The notes under the pieces are model-generated. The model was not told where the DNA came from, did no database searches, and saw only the letters and a program-made list of their open reading frames with translations. A stretch of DNA of 64,000 nt, from NCBI RefSeq assembly GCF_001644565.1, contig NZ_CP011387.1, positions 106,001 through 170,000 of the forward strand, given 5' to 3'. A program made the position numbers and the translations under genes. Positions 12,471 through 23,358 of this stretch are shown piece after piece (position 1 is the stretch's first letter; each line of letters starts with the position of its first letter). This stretch comes from Deinococcus puniceus. GTDB lineage: Bacteria; Deinococcota; Deinococci; Deinococcales; Deinococcaceae.

Positions 12471-14015
12471 ATGAAAGAAGTGCTGCTGCCCGAACTCGCT
12501 GAAAGCGTCGTAGAAGGCGAAATTCTGAAATGGCTGGTACAGGAAGGCGACATGATCGCGCTGGAACAGCCCCTTTGCGAAGTCATGACCGATAAAGTGA
12601 CCGTGGAACTGCCCAGCCCCGTCGCCGGACGCCTTGCCAAACGCTTGGCGCAGGAAGGCGACGTGGTGGCCGTCCACGCGGCCATTGCCCTGATCGATGA
12701 GAGCGGCGCGGAGAGTGCGGCAGGCGGGGCAGGGGAGAGCGTGGCCCCGATTCAGGCCATTCAGGACAGCGTTCAAAACCCTGCCACCACAGCCGAGCAT
12801 CTGCCCCCGCAAGCGCAGGAAGAACGCTCGATTGTAGAAGCGGGCCATATTCCGGCCAAAGCCGACGACGACACCAGCCTCTTTAAAGCCTTTGCCAGCG
12901 ACGAAACGGTGAAGGTGCAGGGTTTAGGAAACGCTGGCCGCACTGCCGTTCTGACAGCCCCGGCCCCCGCTCAGCCCGCCGTGCAGACCCGCGAAGATGG
13001 CCGCGTTCTGGCTGTTCCCGCCGCCCGCCAACTGGCACGGGAACTGGGCGTAGACGTGGCGCAGGTGCAGGGCAGCGGCCCCAACGGGCGGGTGCGCGTG
13101 CAGGACGTGACGGCGCATGTGGAGCGGGTCAAAGCGCCAGCAGCACAGTCGCCAGTGGCACAGGCTCCAGCCGCTCAAGCTCAACCCGCCCAGTCTGCCG
13201 CCCCCGCTCCGGCCCCTCAACCTCAAGCGCCCGCCAAGCCCGCCCCAACCAATACCGGCGGAATGCCTGTCGCCCCCGTGCAGTACCGCACGCCCAAAGG
13301 CTACGAACATCTGGAAGACCGCGTGCCACTGCGCGGAATGCGCCGGGCCATCAGCAACCAGATGCAGGCCAGCCACCTCTACACTGTCCGGACGCTCACC
13401 GTGGATGAGGTCAACCTGACCAAGCTCGTGACCTTCCGTGACCGCGTGAAGGAAGAGGCGAAAGAGGCGGGCGTGCGCCTCAGCTACATGCCGTTCTTCT
13501 TTAAGGCCGTAGCGGTGGCCCTCCGCAAATACCCCAGCCTGAACACTTCGTTTGATGAGGCCACCGGGGAAATTGTGCAGAAGCGGTACTACCACATGGG
13601 CATGGCCGTCGCCACCGACGCGGGCCTGACCGTGCCCGTGCTGCGCGACGTGAATCATAAGAGTGTGTTCGACTTGGCCCGCGAAGTGATTGACCTCGCA
13701 GGCCGCGCCCAGAACGGCAAACTCAGTGCCGACGAACTCACGGGCAGCAGCTTCAGCATCACCAACATCGGCTCCATTGGTGCGCTGTTTTCCTTCCCGA
13801 TCATCAACGTGCCCGACGCCGCGATTCTGGGCGTGCATTCCATCGTCAAGCGCCCGATTGTGAACGAACACGACGAGATCGTGGTGGCCCACATGATGTA
13901 CCTGAGCCTGAGCTTCGATCACCGCCTCGTAGACGGCGCGGAAGCCGCCCGCTTTTGCAAAGAAGTGATCCGGCTCTTGGAGAATCCTGACCGGTTGATG
14001 TTGGAAGGGATGTAA
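12471..14015 (+). CDS. Dihydrolipoamide acyltransferase, E2 of the branched-chain-type complex
   Basis: 514 residues. Order: lipoyl domain (1-75, lipoyl-lysine in EVMTDKVTVELPSP), a linker (about 80-160), peripheral subunit-binding domain (about 175-210, PAARQLARELGVDVAQVQGSG), an Ala/Pro-rich linker (about 225-265) and the catalytic acyltransferase domain (about 285-510) with DHRLVDGAEAARF near the end. It moves the acyl group from E1 to CoA. GAGG lies before the ATG. A nested terminator follows. E3 is probably the lpd gene at 45334-46749, since none is adjacent. Confidence 0.92.
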   Translation: MKEVLLPELAESVVEGEILKWLVQEGDMIALEQPLCEVMTDKVTVELPSPVAGRLAKRLAQEGDVVAVHAAIALIDESGAESAAGGAGESVAPIQAIQDSVQNPATTAEHLPPQAQEERSIVEAGHIPAKADDDTSLFKAFASDETVKVQGLGNAGRTAVLTAPAPAQPAVQTREDGRVLAVPAARQLARELGVDVAQVQGSGPNGRVRVQDVTAHVERVKAPAAQSPVAQAPAAQAQPAQSAAPAPAPQPQAPAKPAPTNTGGMPVAPVQYRTPKGYEHLEDRVPLRGMRRAISNQMQASHLYTVRTLTVDEVNLTKLVTFRDRVKEEAKEAGVRLSYMPFFFKAVAVALRKYPSLNTSFDEATGEIVQKRYYHMGMAVATDAGLTVPVLRDVNHKSVFDLAREVIDLAGRAQNGKLSADELTGSSFSITNIGSIGALFSFPIINVPDAAILGVHSIVKRPIVNEHDEIVVAHMMYLSLSFDHRLVDGAEAARFCKEVIRLLENPDRLMLEGM

Positions 14016-14043
14016 TTGCTGTAAGTGGTCAGTGGTGAGTGGG

Positions 14044-14088
14044 AAAAGCGGGAACTGCAACGACATTCTGTGTGCAGTTCCCGCTTTT
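14044..14088 (+). terminator. Strong terminator after the E2 gene
   Basis: A 16-bp perfect stem (14044-14059 with 14073-14088) with 13-nt loop, followed by atcttttt. It is enclosed by another inverted pair, 14025-14035 with 14097-14107 (gtggtcagtgg/ccactgaccac). Confidence 0.8.
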
Positions 14089-14130
14089 ATCTTTTTCCAC
14101 TGACCACTAATTACTCGCCACTCACGGTTT

Positions 14131-15045
14131 TCAGCCGTTCACCACTTCGCCCCCGTTCACATGCATCACTTGCCCCGTCACGTAACTGCTGTCCTCGCTC
14201 GCCAAGTACACATAGGCAGGGGCGACTTCGGCGGGCTGGCCGGGGCGTTTCAAGGGCACGTCTGCGCCGTGTTCTCCTACCCGTTCGGCATCAAAGGTGG
14301 CCGGAATCAGGGGTGTCCAGATGGGGCCGGGGGCCACCGCATTCACGCGGATGCCCTGTTCGGCCAGCGCTTGGCTGAGGCTACGGGTAAAGGCCACCTG
14401 TGCGCCTTTGGTGCTGGAATAGTCCAGCAGTTGCGGGCTGCCCTTGTACGCCGTGACGCTGGTGGTATTGATGATGCTCGCGCCCTCTTTCAGGTGGGGC
14501 AAGGCCGCCTGAGTCACGTAAAACATCCCGAAGACGTTGGTGCGGAAGGTGGCCTGCAACTGCTCCGGCGTAATGTCGGTGATGCTGTCCTGCGGGTGCT
14601 GCTCGGCGGCGTTGTTTACCACGATGTCGAGGCGGCCAAACTTGTCTACCGTTTGCTGCACGGCGTCCTTGGCGATCTGGGGGTCACCCACGTCGCCCGC
14701 GATGGTCAGGCACCTCCGGCCTTCGCTCTCAATCATCTCGGCAGTGGCTTTGGCGTCCTCGTGTTCGTCCAAATACAGCACGGCCACGTCTGCGCCTTCC
14801 CGCGCAAAATGCACCGCCACCGCCCGCCCGATGCCGCTGTCTCCACCCGTGATCAGGGCGACTTTACCTTCCAGTTTGCCGCTGCCCCGGTAGTTGTCGC
14901 GCACCACGACGGGGGCCACGCTCATTTCCGCTTCGCTGCCGGGCTGCTCATCCTGCGTCTCGGCGGGCACCTGTTCGGGCATGTCCTGAATGGCGGCGGT
15001 TTCCGGCTGGCCCTGTTGGTTCAATTCATGCTGGTCTGAGGTCAT
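14131..15045 (-). CDS. Short-chain dehydrogenase/reductase, YghA/GSP39-like
   Basis: 304 residues with a 60-residue polar N-terminal extension rich in Gln and Glu, then the classical SDR fold: cofactor motif TGGDSGIGRA (about 66-75), NNAAEQ, catalytic Ser in NTTSVTAYKG and YSSTKGAQVAF (Y-x3-K). The C-terminus ends VTGQVMHVNGGEVVNG. Such long-tailed SDRs are annotated as glucose/ribitol dehydrogenase-like general stress proteins; the substrate is unknown. It is convergent with E2 and faces the transketolase terminator upstream. Confidence 0.85.
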   Translation of the reverse strand: MTSDQHELNQQGQPETAAIQDMPEQVPAETQDEQPGSEAEMSVAPVVVRDNYRGSGKLEGKVALITGGDSGIGRAVAVHFAREGADVAVLYLDEHEDAKATAEMIESEGRRCLTIAGDVGDPQIAKDAVQQTVDKFGRLDIVVNNAAEQHPQDSITDITPEQLQATFRTNVFGMFYVTQAALPHLKEGASIINTTSVTAYKGSPQLLDYSSTKGAQVAFTRSLSQALAEQGIRVNAVAPGPIWTPLIPATFDAERVGEHGADVPLKRPGQPAEVAPAYVYLASEDSSYVTGQVMHVNGGEVVNG

Positions 15046-15139
15046 GCGCCTATTTCACACGCCCCAGCCTGCTTTGTCCTTTAGAGCGCGTGTAGCAAAT
15101 ACAGGGAGAAGCCTCAGAAGGTCTTGGGCCTGACCAAAG

Positions 15140-15178
15140 AAAACGCCCACCCCCTTGCTGCTTGGGGGTGGGCGTTTT
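15140..15178 (-). terminator. Transketolase terminator
   Basis: A 15-bp perfect stem (15140-15154 with 15164-15178, aaaacgcccaccccc) around a 9-nt loop. On the reverse strand the stem ends in TTTT and CTTT follows, 15 nt past the tkt stop. Confidence 0.85.
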
Positions 15179-15192
15179 GAAAGGTTTGAGCT

Positions 15193-17208
15193 TTACAGAA
15201 GCCCTTTCACCGTCTTCACCACATTCGGCACACTGAAGCCGAATTTCTCGAACAGGATGGGCGCGGGTGCCGATGCACCGAAAGTGTCCATGCCGATGAC
15301 TGCGCCGTCCAGACCGACCCATTCATACCAAGGCTGCTTGGTGGCGGCTTCAATCGCCACGCGCTTAACGCCGGGGGTCAGGACGCTGTCGCGGTAGCTG
15401 CGGTCTTGGGCGCGGAACACTTCCATGCAGGGCATAGACACCACGCGGGCACCGATGCCTTCGGCGGCAAGAGCGTCGGCACTAGACAGCGCGAGAGCCA
15501 CTTCGCTTCCCGACGCGACCAAGATCACCTGTGCGTTGTCGGCGTCACGCAGCACATAGGCTCCCTTTTTTACGCCTGCATGGTTGCGGGGCAAAATCGG
15601 CAAATCTTGGCGAGACAAGATCAGGGCGGTGGGGCCTTTGCCGTATTCCAGCGCCATCAGCCACGCGGCGGCGGTTTCGTTGGCGTCGGCGGGCCGGATC
15701 ACGTGTGCGCCGGGCACCGAACGCAGCATCGCCAGCTGCTCTATCGGCTGGTGCGTGGGGCCGTCTTCGCCCAACCCGATGGAATCGTGGGTCAGCACAT
15801 AGGTCACGGGCTGCATCTGAAGGGCCGACAGGCGGAAGGCGGGCTTGAGGTAGTCCGCGAACACGAGGAACGTGCCCACCAACGGGCGCAGGCCACCGAA
15901 CAGGCTCAGGCCGTTGGCGGCGGCGGCCATGCCGAATTCGCGCACGCCGAAGTACACGTTGCGGCCCGCGTAATTGCTGCTGTCCAGCGTGCCGCCGTCC
16001 GTAATGGTGGTTTTGGTGCTGCCACTCAGGTCGGCGCTGCCGCCCATCAGACCCGGTACCACTTTGGCCAGCGCATTGATGACTTCGCCGCTGGTGACGC
16101 GGGTGCCCGACGCCTTGCCGCCCACTTCATAGCTGGGCAGCGCGTCGGCCAGATTTGCGGGCAGTTCACGGGCCAGCATGGCGTCCAACTCCAAGGCCAG
16201 TTCGGGGTGGGCGGCGTGGTAGCCCGCCATCATCTCGTTCCACTGGCCTTCTTGCTCCGCGCCGCGTGCGGTGGCGTCCATGTGGGCCTTCACTTCGTCC
16301 GGCACGGTAAAGGGCGGGTAGTCCCAGCCCAGCGCGGCTTTGGTAGAAGCGACGCCTTCTGCTCCCAGTGGCTCGCCGTGCGCTTTGCTGGTGCCTGCGC
16401 GGGGGCTGCCGAAGCCGATGACGGTGCGAACGTGAATCAGCGTGGGCTGATCTTTGTTGGCCTTGGCCTGCTCGATGGCGGCGCGGATTTCGTCCAGATT
16501 ATTGCCGTCCTGCACGCGCAGCACTTGCCAGCCGTAAGCACGGTAGCGCTCCGAGGTGTTCTCGGATTCGGCCTTGTCGGTGGCGGTATCCAGCTGCACT
16601 TGATTGTCGTCGTGCAGCCAGATCAGGCGGCCCAGTTTCAGGTGTCCGGCCAGCGCTGCCGACTCGTGGTTCACGCCTTCCTGCAAGTCTCCGTCGCCCA
16701 AAATGGAGTACACGAAGTTGTCGAACACGGGGAAGCCTTCACGGTTGTAGCGGGCGGCCAAGTGCGCCTGCGCCATCGCCATGCCCACCGTCATCGCCGC
16801 GCCCTGACCCAGTGGCCCCGTGGTGGCGTCCAGCCCTTTGGTATGAAAAAACTCCGGGTGGCCGGGCGTCTTGCTGCCCCACTGCCGGAAGTTTTTGATG
16901 TCTTCCAGCGGCATATCGTACCCGGTCAGGTGCAGCAGCGAGTAGATGAGCATGCTGGCGTGGCCCGCCGACAGCACGAAGCGGTCACGGCCCGCCCATT
17001 CGGGGTTGGCGGGATTGTGGCGCAGGAAATCCTGCCACACCACGTAGCCCATCGGCGCGGCTCCCAGCGGCGCACCGGGATGCCCGCTGTTGGCCTGCTG
17101 CACGCCGTCGATGCTGAGGGTGCGGATGGTGTTGATGCTCAGTTGCGCCGCGCCGGAGGTCTGACCCGTGGCCTGCTCTGTGCCGCTCTGTTCTGGGCTT
17201 GTGGACAT
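15193..17208 (-). CDS. tkt: Transketolase
   Basis: 671 residues from the chosen start (MSTSPEQ). Thiamine-diphosphate enzyme of the pentose phosphate pathway. Motifs: [33 protein letters not shown], the ThDP motif [17 protein letters not shown], the substrate His region [11 protein letters not shown], and in the pyrimidine domain [17 protein letters not shown] and [20 protein letters not shown]. The frame is open to 17244, but TAAGAT (17216-17221, reverse strand) ends 7 nt before the ATG at 17206-17208, supporting a leaderless start there. TGTACA is 16 bp upstream of the -10 box. Confidence 0.95.
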   Translation of the reverse strand: MSTSPEQSGTEQATGQTSGAAQLSINTIRTLSIDGVQQANSGHPGAPLGAAPMGYVVWQDFLRHNPANPEWAGRDRFVLSAGHASMLIYSLLHLTGYDMPLEDIKNFRQWGSKTPGHPEFFHTKGLDATTGPLGQGAAMTVGMAMAQAHLAARYNREGFPVFDNFVYSILGDGDLQEGVNHESAALAGHLKLGRLIWLHDDNQVQLDTATDKAESENTSERYRAYGWQVLRVQDGNNLDEIRAAIEQAKANKDQPTLIHVRTVIGFGSPRAGTSKAHGEPLGAEGVASTKAALGWDYPPFTVPDEVKAHMDATARGAEQEGQWNEMMAGYHAAHPELALELDAMLARELPANLADALPSYEVGGKASGTRVTSGEVINALAKVVPGLMGGSADLSGSTKTTITDGGTLDSSNYAGRNVYFGVREFGMAAAANGLSLFGGLRPLVGTFLVFADYLKPAFRLSALQMQPVTYVLTHDSIGLGEDGPTHQPIEQLAMLRSVPGAHVIRPADANETAAAWLMALEYGKGPTALILSRQDLPILPRNHAGVKKGAYVLRDADNAQVILVASGSEVALALSSADALAAEGIGARVVSMPCMEVFRAQDRSYRDSVLTPGVKRVAIEAATKQPWYEWVGLDGAVIGMDTFGASAPAPILFEKFGFSVPNVVKTVKGLL

Positions 17209-17215
17209 GCCGCCC

Positions 17216-17221
17216 ATCTTA
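17216..17221 (-). promoter_or_regulatory. -10 box of tkt
   Basis: TAAGAT on the reverse strand, 7 nt before the ATG at 17208, with TGTACA 16 bp upstream. Confidence 0.6.
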
Positions 17222-17297
17222 ACCTGCCCGCCGATGGTGTACACCGGACACGAATAGGCTGGCCTTCATTTTCCGCCTACATCCGGCCCCCGGATTT

Positions 17298-18203
17298 CTA
17301 GTCCACCTGCTCTGCCCCGAACACCCGCCCCGGCGCGGCGTACTCGTCCCTCGCTGCTACCAACTGAATTTCGCGGGTTCCGGCTTGGTGCGTGCGCTCT
17401 AGCAGAACGTACAGGGCGCTCATGGACAGGCTCAGCGCCGTCGCTACGTTTCCAGTCCGGACGAATTGCCCCAAAAACAGCGCGGCAATAGCGTCTCCGG
17501 TGCCGTTGCGCGGTGGGTCGAGCGGCAGCAGCGGCGTGCGGCACAGCCAAGCGCCCTCATCCGTCACTGCCAGCGTTTCAATTGTGTCTTGCGGCGCGTC
17601 ACTGCGGGTCAGGCTGGTCACCAACACAATTTGGGGGCCGTTGGGGTTCAGGCGGCCCCGTAGGGCGTGTGCGGCGCTCAGGGCGTCTTGCAGTGTATTC
17701 ACCGTTTGCCCGGTCAGGAGTTCCAGTTCAAATTGGTTGGGCGTCACGATGTCGGCGGCGGGAATGGCCTGTCCCGCGATCAATTCCGGCAGTTCGGGCC
17801 GCACGAACACGCCGCGTCCCACGTCGCCCATCACGGGGTCGCAGCAGTACAGGGCCGCCGGATTGGCCGCCCGCACGCGCTGCACCGCGCCGACAACAGC
17901 CGCCACCGTACCTTCGCTGCCCATGTAGCCGCTGAGGACGGCGTGACACCCCGGCAGTGCGCCGCGTGCCTCTATGCCGTCCAGCAATTCGGCCACCAGT
18001 TCGGGCGGAAACACCGCGCCAGTCCACGCCCCGTACCCGGTGTGATTGGAAAACTGCACCGTGTTCACCGCCCAGACCTCGAACCCGAGGCATTGCAGCG
18101 GGAACACGGCGGCGGCGTTGCCCACATGCCCGTAGCTGACCCAAGACTGGATGCTGAGAATATTGAGCGGCAGAGTTACAGATGCTGGAGCGGGGGCGGT
18201 CAT
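17298..18203 (-). CDS. pdxY: Pyridoxal kinase PdxY/PdxK family
   Basis: 301 residues, ribokinase superfamily. [23 protein letters not shown] at residues 14-36 is the vitamin-B6 binding start; later [18 protein letters not shown] and the anion-hole motif [12 protein letters not shown] (about 240-251). It phosphorylates pyridoxal to PLP. The -10 box TATCCT (18210-18215, reverse strand) ends 6 nt before the ATG; the IS630 element begins only 8 bp further upstream, so the natural -35 region has been replaced. Confidence 0.93.
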   Translation of the reverse strand: MTAPAPASVTLPLNILSIQSWVSYGHVGNAAAVFPLQCLGFEVWAVNTVQFSNHTGYGAWTGAVFPPELVAELLDGIEARGALPGCHAVLSGYMGSEGTVAAVVGAVQRVRAANPAALYCCDPVMGDVGRGVFVRPELPELIAGQAIPAADIVTPNQFELELLTGQTVNTLQDALSAAHALRGRLNPNGPQIVLVTSLTRSDAPQDTIETLAVTDEGAWLCRTPLLPLDPPRNGTGDAIAALFLGQFVRTGNVATALSLSMSALYVLLERTHQAGTREIQLVAARDEYAAPGRVFGAEQVD

Positions 18204-18209
18204 GCGTTC

Positions 18210-18215
18210 AGGATA
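18210..18215 (-). promoter_or_regulatory. -10 box of pdxY beside an insertion sequence
   Basis: TATCCT on the reverse strand with a 6-nt gap to the pdxY ATG. The insertion starts at 18223, so any -35 now lies within the IS terminal repeat, where no good hexamer is seen. Confidence 0.55.
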
Positions 18216-18254
18216 CGGCCTAGTGGACAGCCACAGGCATGTCTGTAGTTATTC

Positions 18255-18869
18255 TCACGCTGGGTAGTGCCGTCCGAGCTTCTCCCGCGCAGCTGGTGTT
18301 GAGAATTGCCAGTTCACGCGCACCGCCCGCGCATTGCGGTCGGTTTCCCAGGCATGTATCTCACGCTCGACGGCCTCTTTGCTGGCCAGACGTTGCCCAA
18401 GACACTGACGTTGCAGGGCCGACCATTCGAGTTCGGCCATGTTCAGCCAAGACGCATGTTTTGGCGTGTGTACCCACTCAAATCGACGAGTCAATTGCCG
18501 GGCTTCCTCTGCCGGAAGATGTTGATATAACGCCGCTGGGCTGTGTGTCGACAGCTGATCCAGGACGAGTGTGATCTTCTCTGCCTCGGGATAGTGTACC
18601 TCCAGGCTCTGGAGTTGCGCTGCGAACTCCGCATTTCCTCGTCGCTCGGTCACCGTGACCGTACGTTGACCCGTCAGGGGTTCGAAGGCCACGAAGAAAT
18701 TCACCGTGCCGCACCGCTTGTATTCATGATCCACCCGTGCCGGGATTCCCGGCACGGGTGGCAATGGCTCACGGACATGATCAAGCAGCTGGTAGGATTT
18801 TTCATCGAAGCAGATGACCGGCCGCGAAGCGTCGTAGGGCTGAGCATACGTGTCCAGCACAGCTTCCAT
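18255..18869 (-). CDS. IS630 transposase, DDE catalytic part (frame B)
   Basis: The first in-frame ATG is at 18869, but this frame is open further upstream and encodes LKPWQVQSW and VGADFVWRMEAVLDTY, normal IS630 sequence, up to the A7 run at 18937-18943. The DDE domain shows ICFDEKSYQL (first Asp), VLDQLSTH (second Asp) and HASWLNMAELEW (Glu), and ends REKLGRHYPA. It is therefore best read as the C-terminal part of a fusion made by -1 frameshifting or transcript slippage from frame A, not as a separate protein. Confidence 0.9.
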   Translation of the reverse strand: MEAVLDTYAQPYDASRPVICFDEKSYQLLDHVREPLPPVPGIPARVDHEYKRCGTVNFFVAFEPLTGQRTVTVTERRGNAEFAAQLQSLEVHYPEAEKITLVLDQLSTHSPAALYQHLPAEEARQLTRRFEWVHTPKHASWLNMAELEWSALQRQCLGQRLASKEAVEREIHAWETDRNARAVRVNWQFSTPAAREKLGRHYPA

Positions 18870-18889
18870 GCGCCAGACGAAGTCCGCGC

Positions 18890-19360
18890 CTACCTGAGCG
18901 ACACACCAACTTTGAACTTGCCACGGTTTGAGCGCGTTTTTTTCAGTGTGCGCCGCACCGTCTCGTCACTAATACTGTCCACCACGCCTAAGGTCACCAG
19001 ACGATCAGCCAAGAGCTGCATCGTCCACTTCTCCCGACCCTCAGGAGTCGAGCAGACTTCGGCAATCAGGATCGCCGTCTGCTGAGGATCCAGTTTCGGG
19101 GGCTGCTTAGGACGCTCTTTTTCGTACAGGGCAGCCTGCAGGCCGCCCTCAGCGTACTTCTTGCGAATGGATGCCACAGTCGCAGCATTGACGCCCTGAC
19201 GCTGGGCCACCTCCTGATCGAGGAGCCCTTGCTCGCTCAGCAACAGCAGACGTGCGCGGGTCATGACCCGCGCACTGTGCACGCCTTTGCGCGTCATGTC
19301 CGTCAGCTGTTGCCGCTCATCGTCACTCAGCTTCACAACCCACTGCTTCTGTCGTCCCAT
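18890..19360 (-). CDS. IS630 transposase, N-terminal helix-turn-helix part (frame A)
   Basis: 156 residues. Two helix-turn-helix segments bind the terminal repeats: GLLDQEVAQRQGVNAATVASIRKKY (about 50-75) and a second at about 110-135 (LADRLVTLGVVDSISDETVRRTL). Translation reads CTG AAA AAA ACG at the A7 run and then ends after FKVGVSLR. Slipping back one base on the run gives LKKNALKPW, which matches the family and joins the DDE frame. The frame starts 20 bp inside the right terminal repeat. Confidence 0.9.
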   Translation of the reverse strand: MGRQKQWVVKLSDDERQQLTDMTRKGVHSARVMTRARLLLLSEQGLLDQEVAQRQGVNAATVASIRKKYAEGGLQAALYEKERPKQPPKLDPQQTAILIAEVCSTPEGREKWTMQLLADRLVTLGVVDSISDETVRRTLKKTRSNRGKFKVGVSLR

Positions 19361-19408
19361 TCCTGAGTCTAACCCATGTCATGCCTGTGGCTGTCCACTA
19401 GACGTGCT

Positions 19409-20305
19409 TTACCGAATAGAACTGGCTTTAAAGGGTTTGGCCCCCGCCGAAAACAGAACGTCCCAAGTGGCGCGGTCTACCCGCCCCGTCACGCCAAGGC
19501 CGTTGGCCGCCTGAAACGCCCGCACGGTGGCCGCCGTGACTGGCCCGAAATAGCCGTCGCCACGCCCGCCGCCGCTGGGCTGGGTCAGGGCGATCAGGCG
19601 GTTTTGCACGGCCAGCACGTCTTGTCCGTTCATGCGCTTGGGCAGCAGCTCCAGCGGGCGGGTGTACGTCAGCGGGGCCACTGAGGGTTGTGTCGCGCTG
19701 GGGGCGGGTGAAGGCGTTGCAGCGGCGACTGTCGGGGTCGGTACGGGAGGCGGCGTGCGAGCTGGGGGCGTCGGTGTAGGAGTGGGCGTCGTGGTCGGAG
19801 CCGGGGTGGGCGTAGGCCGGGTCAGCGTTACGCCACCAATTTGGGTGGAGTTGGCAGGCGGAGTGGCAGGCTTGGCCGCCGTGCTGGGCGTGGTCGGTGC
19901 GGCAGTGGGCGCGGGCGCACTGGCGGGCGGCGTGTCCACATACACCAGCGTTTGGGCGCGGCCATCGGGATCGGGTTGCAGGCGCACATACACGAAGCCC
20001 GCCGGGGTTTTGAGCCAATTGAACACGCTGCGTTGCTCGTCGCGGCTGCGCCATACCCCGTACAGGTCGGCTTCCAGTTCGGCCACCAATTTCATCCGCA
20101 CATTTTCTACGGTGCCCCCTGTGCCCACGCAGGCCTTTAGGGTGGTGCCAATTTTGGCAAAACTGGTGGGGCAATTGCGGAGTACGCCGTCCAGCACGCC
20201 TGCCAGCCTCACCGCCGCCTTTTCTACATCCGCTTTGGCAGGAGCAGCGGCGGCAGGCGTACAGCAGGCAGAGGAGAGGGCAAACAAGAGGGCAACGCGC
20301 TTCAT
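19409..20305 (-). CDS. Exported peptidoglycan-binding (PG_binding_1) protein
   Basis: 298 residues from MKRVALLF. A signal peptide (about 1-22, ending AAAAPA) precedes a domain of about 110 residues with two Cys (NCPTSF, KACVG), a Pro/Thr-rich linker (about 125-215) and a C-terminal peptidoglycan-binding repeat (about 225-290: [31 protein letters not shown]). TACTTC ends 7 nt before the ATG at 20305. No catalytic domain is seen; it may anchor to or sense the wall. The IS630 element sits 10 bp beyond its stop. Confidence 0.8.
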   Translation of the reverse strand: MKRVALLFALSSACCTPAAAAPAKADVEKAAVRLAGVLDGVLRNCPTSFAKIGTTLKACVGTGGTVENVRMKLVAELEADLYGVWRSRDEQRSVFNWLKTPAGFVYVRLQPDPDGRAQTLVYVDTPPASAPAPTAAPTTPSTAAKPATPPANSTQIGGVTLTRPTPTPAPTTTPTPTPTPPARTPPPVPTPTVAAATPSPAPSATQPSVAPLTYTRPLELLPKRMNGQDVLAVQNRLIALTQPSGGGRGDGYFGPVTAATVRAFQAANGLGVTGRVDRATWDVLFSAGAKPFKASSIR

Positions 20306-20380
20306 CAAACTAGAAGTAGCACGCACAGGTCAGGTGAGTCTGATGGGGCTGTCAGAAAGGATTGAGCGTGTCTTGATGTG

Positions 20381-20412
20381 GCTTTCAGCGGCAGGGGGCG
20401 CGGGCTGAAAGC
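20381..20412. promoter_or_regulatory. Inverted repeat before the HTH regulator
   Basis: gctttcagc (20381-20389) and gctgaaagc (20404-20412), a 9-bp perfect pair around 14 nt, ending 20 bp before the start of the HTH gene. It could be an operator or a leader hairpin. Confidence 0.4.
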
Positions 20413-20432
20413 GCCTGTGCCACGCTGAAGGC

Positions 20433-21125
20433 ATGACCGCCACCCAGCAGACCCAATTCCGAATCACCGACGCAGCACAGGCCCGCGCCCTGCGGCAGCA
20501 GCATCATTTTCTGGCCCGCTTTCTCACCCCGCATTCTCCCAGCGACATCGCCGTGTCGGTGGGCATGGCCCCGAATCTGGCCCATCACCACGCCCGCAAA
20601 CTGGCCGGATTGGGCCTACTGATCCGGCTGGAACGCAAGGCGGGCAAAGTGGCCTACCAACTGGCGGCGCGGGAATTTGTGGTGGCGTCCCGCCTGCTCC
20701 CGCCCGAAGATGGGCTGGGCAACGGCACGGCAGACATGCGGGAACTGTCGGCAGCCTTCCTGCACGCCTACGAACGGTCATGGGGCGTGATGCAGGGTGA
20801 TGAGGACGGCACATTCAGCTTTGGAGACCACATCATTCCAGCGCCGCCCATCAGCCTCTTGGACAAGCCCGCCGTAGAACCCTACCCCACCCACTTTGAT
20901 GCCCTGACCTTACGCCTCACGCCGGAACGCTACGCCCGCCTTGCCCGCGCCCTGAGCAACTTGATAGCCGAAGTCGCCGCCGAACCTCTGACCAATGAAG
21001 GCCAAGCTTGCACGCTGGCCGTGTTGGCCTTCGAGGGTGTGCCGGGTGAAGCGGGCGGGGAGATGCGGGGAATGTCGCGCCGCCTGAATTCCTTCCTTGG
21101 GGCGGAAGGGGCGACACAGCACTAA
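20433..21125 (+). CDS. ArsR-like winged-helix transcriptional regulator
   Basis: 230 residues. The N-terminal region (about 20-75) contains ARFLTPHSPSDIAVSVGMAPNLAHHHARKLAGLGLL, a helix-turn-helix followed by a wing (KAGKVAYQLAAREF), as in ArsR-type repressors. The C-terminal 150 residues resemble no domain I can name. Targets are unknown; the inverted repeat at 20381-20412 upstream may be an autoregulatory site. It is divergent from the peptidoglycan-binding gene and convergent with the acyl-CoA dehydrogenase. Confidence 0.7.
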   Translation: MTATQQTQFRITDAAQARALRQQHHFLARFLTPHSPSDIAVSVGMAPNLAHHHARKLAGLGLLIRLERKAGKVAYQLAAREFVVASRLLPPEDGLGNGTADMRELSAAFLHAYERSWGVMQGDEDGTFSFGDHIIPAPPISLLDKPAVEPYPTHFDALTLRLTPERYARLARALSNLIAEVAAEPLTNEGQACTLAVLAFEGVPGEAGGEMRGMSRRLNSFLGAEGATQH

Positions 21126-21209
21126 AAATAGAGCACTAAAAAAACTGCCCCCGCCGTGAAGCAGGAGCAGCGTTGAATGGCCTGAAAGCTAACGCTGTAA
21201 AGCGGAGGC

Positions 21210-23045
<1,836 letters not shown>

Positions 23046-23100
23046 AAAACACTCCTCGCAGGGGGCCGCCCGACGAGAGGGCGCAACCCAGCATTGTTGA

Positions 23101-23115
23101 TTAGACTCAGTCTAA
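23101..23115. promoter_or_regulatory. Palindromic operator upstream of acyl-CoA dehydrogenase gene
   Basis: TTAGACT-C-AGTCTAA, 7-bp perfect arms around one base, in the promoter region of the reverse-strand gene. The rest of the 313-bp gap (23046-23358) shows only the ribosome site of the crp-like gene (AAGGATC) and no gene. Confidence 0.5.
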
Positions 23116-23358
23116 AACTTTTTGGCGGCATTGTCATGTGGTTCAACCGTGCTTTCAAAAACGTCTCAAGGCAGCCAGAGGTGTCTCTGCGCTGGGAACA
23201 CGGCACTCAGCCCCTCATCAAACCTAAAGCAGAGATTCACCTTCGCCCCAAAACAGGTTAAATCACGCCGGAATTCATCTATCGGGGGGCGGGGGCCATC
23301 TGTCCCGTCAGGTCTGTTTGTGTTCCCTCTCTGCATTTCAGGTATGTTGTTAAGGATC

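Larger units (their letters stand above)
18223..19398 (-). mobile_element. Complete IS630-family insertion sequence, 1176 bp
   Basis: The ends are 19-bp perfect inverted repeats (18223-18241 and 19380-19398, gtggacagccacaggcatg). A TA dinucleotide flanks both ends (18221-18222 and 19399-19400), as expected for the TA duplication of the IS630/Tc1 group. Inside, one transposase is encoded in two overlapping frames on the reverse strand. The perfect ends and open frames suggest recent arrival and likely activity. It separates the peptidoglycan-binding gene from pdxY, which would otherwise be less than 30 bp apart. Confidence 0.95.

Noticed and set aside
15406..17301. 631-residue open frame antisense to transketolase
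   Set aside because: High GC creates long antisense frames; its codons mirror tkt and show no family motif.
21126..21209. Possible terminator between the HTH and acyl-CoA dehydrogenase genes
   Set aside because: Only a 7-bp inverted pair (cagcgtt/aacgctg) with a long loop and no T-run.
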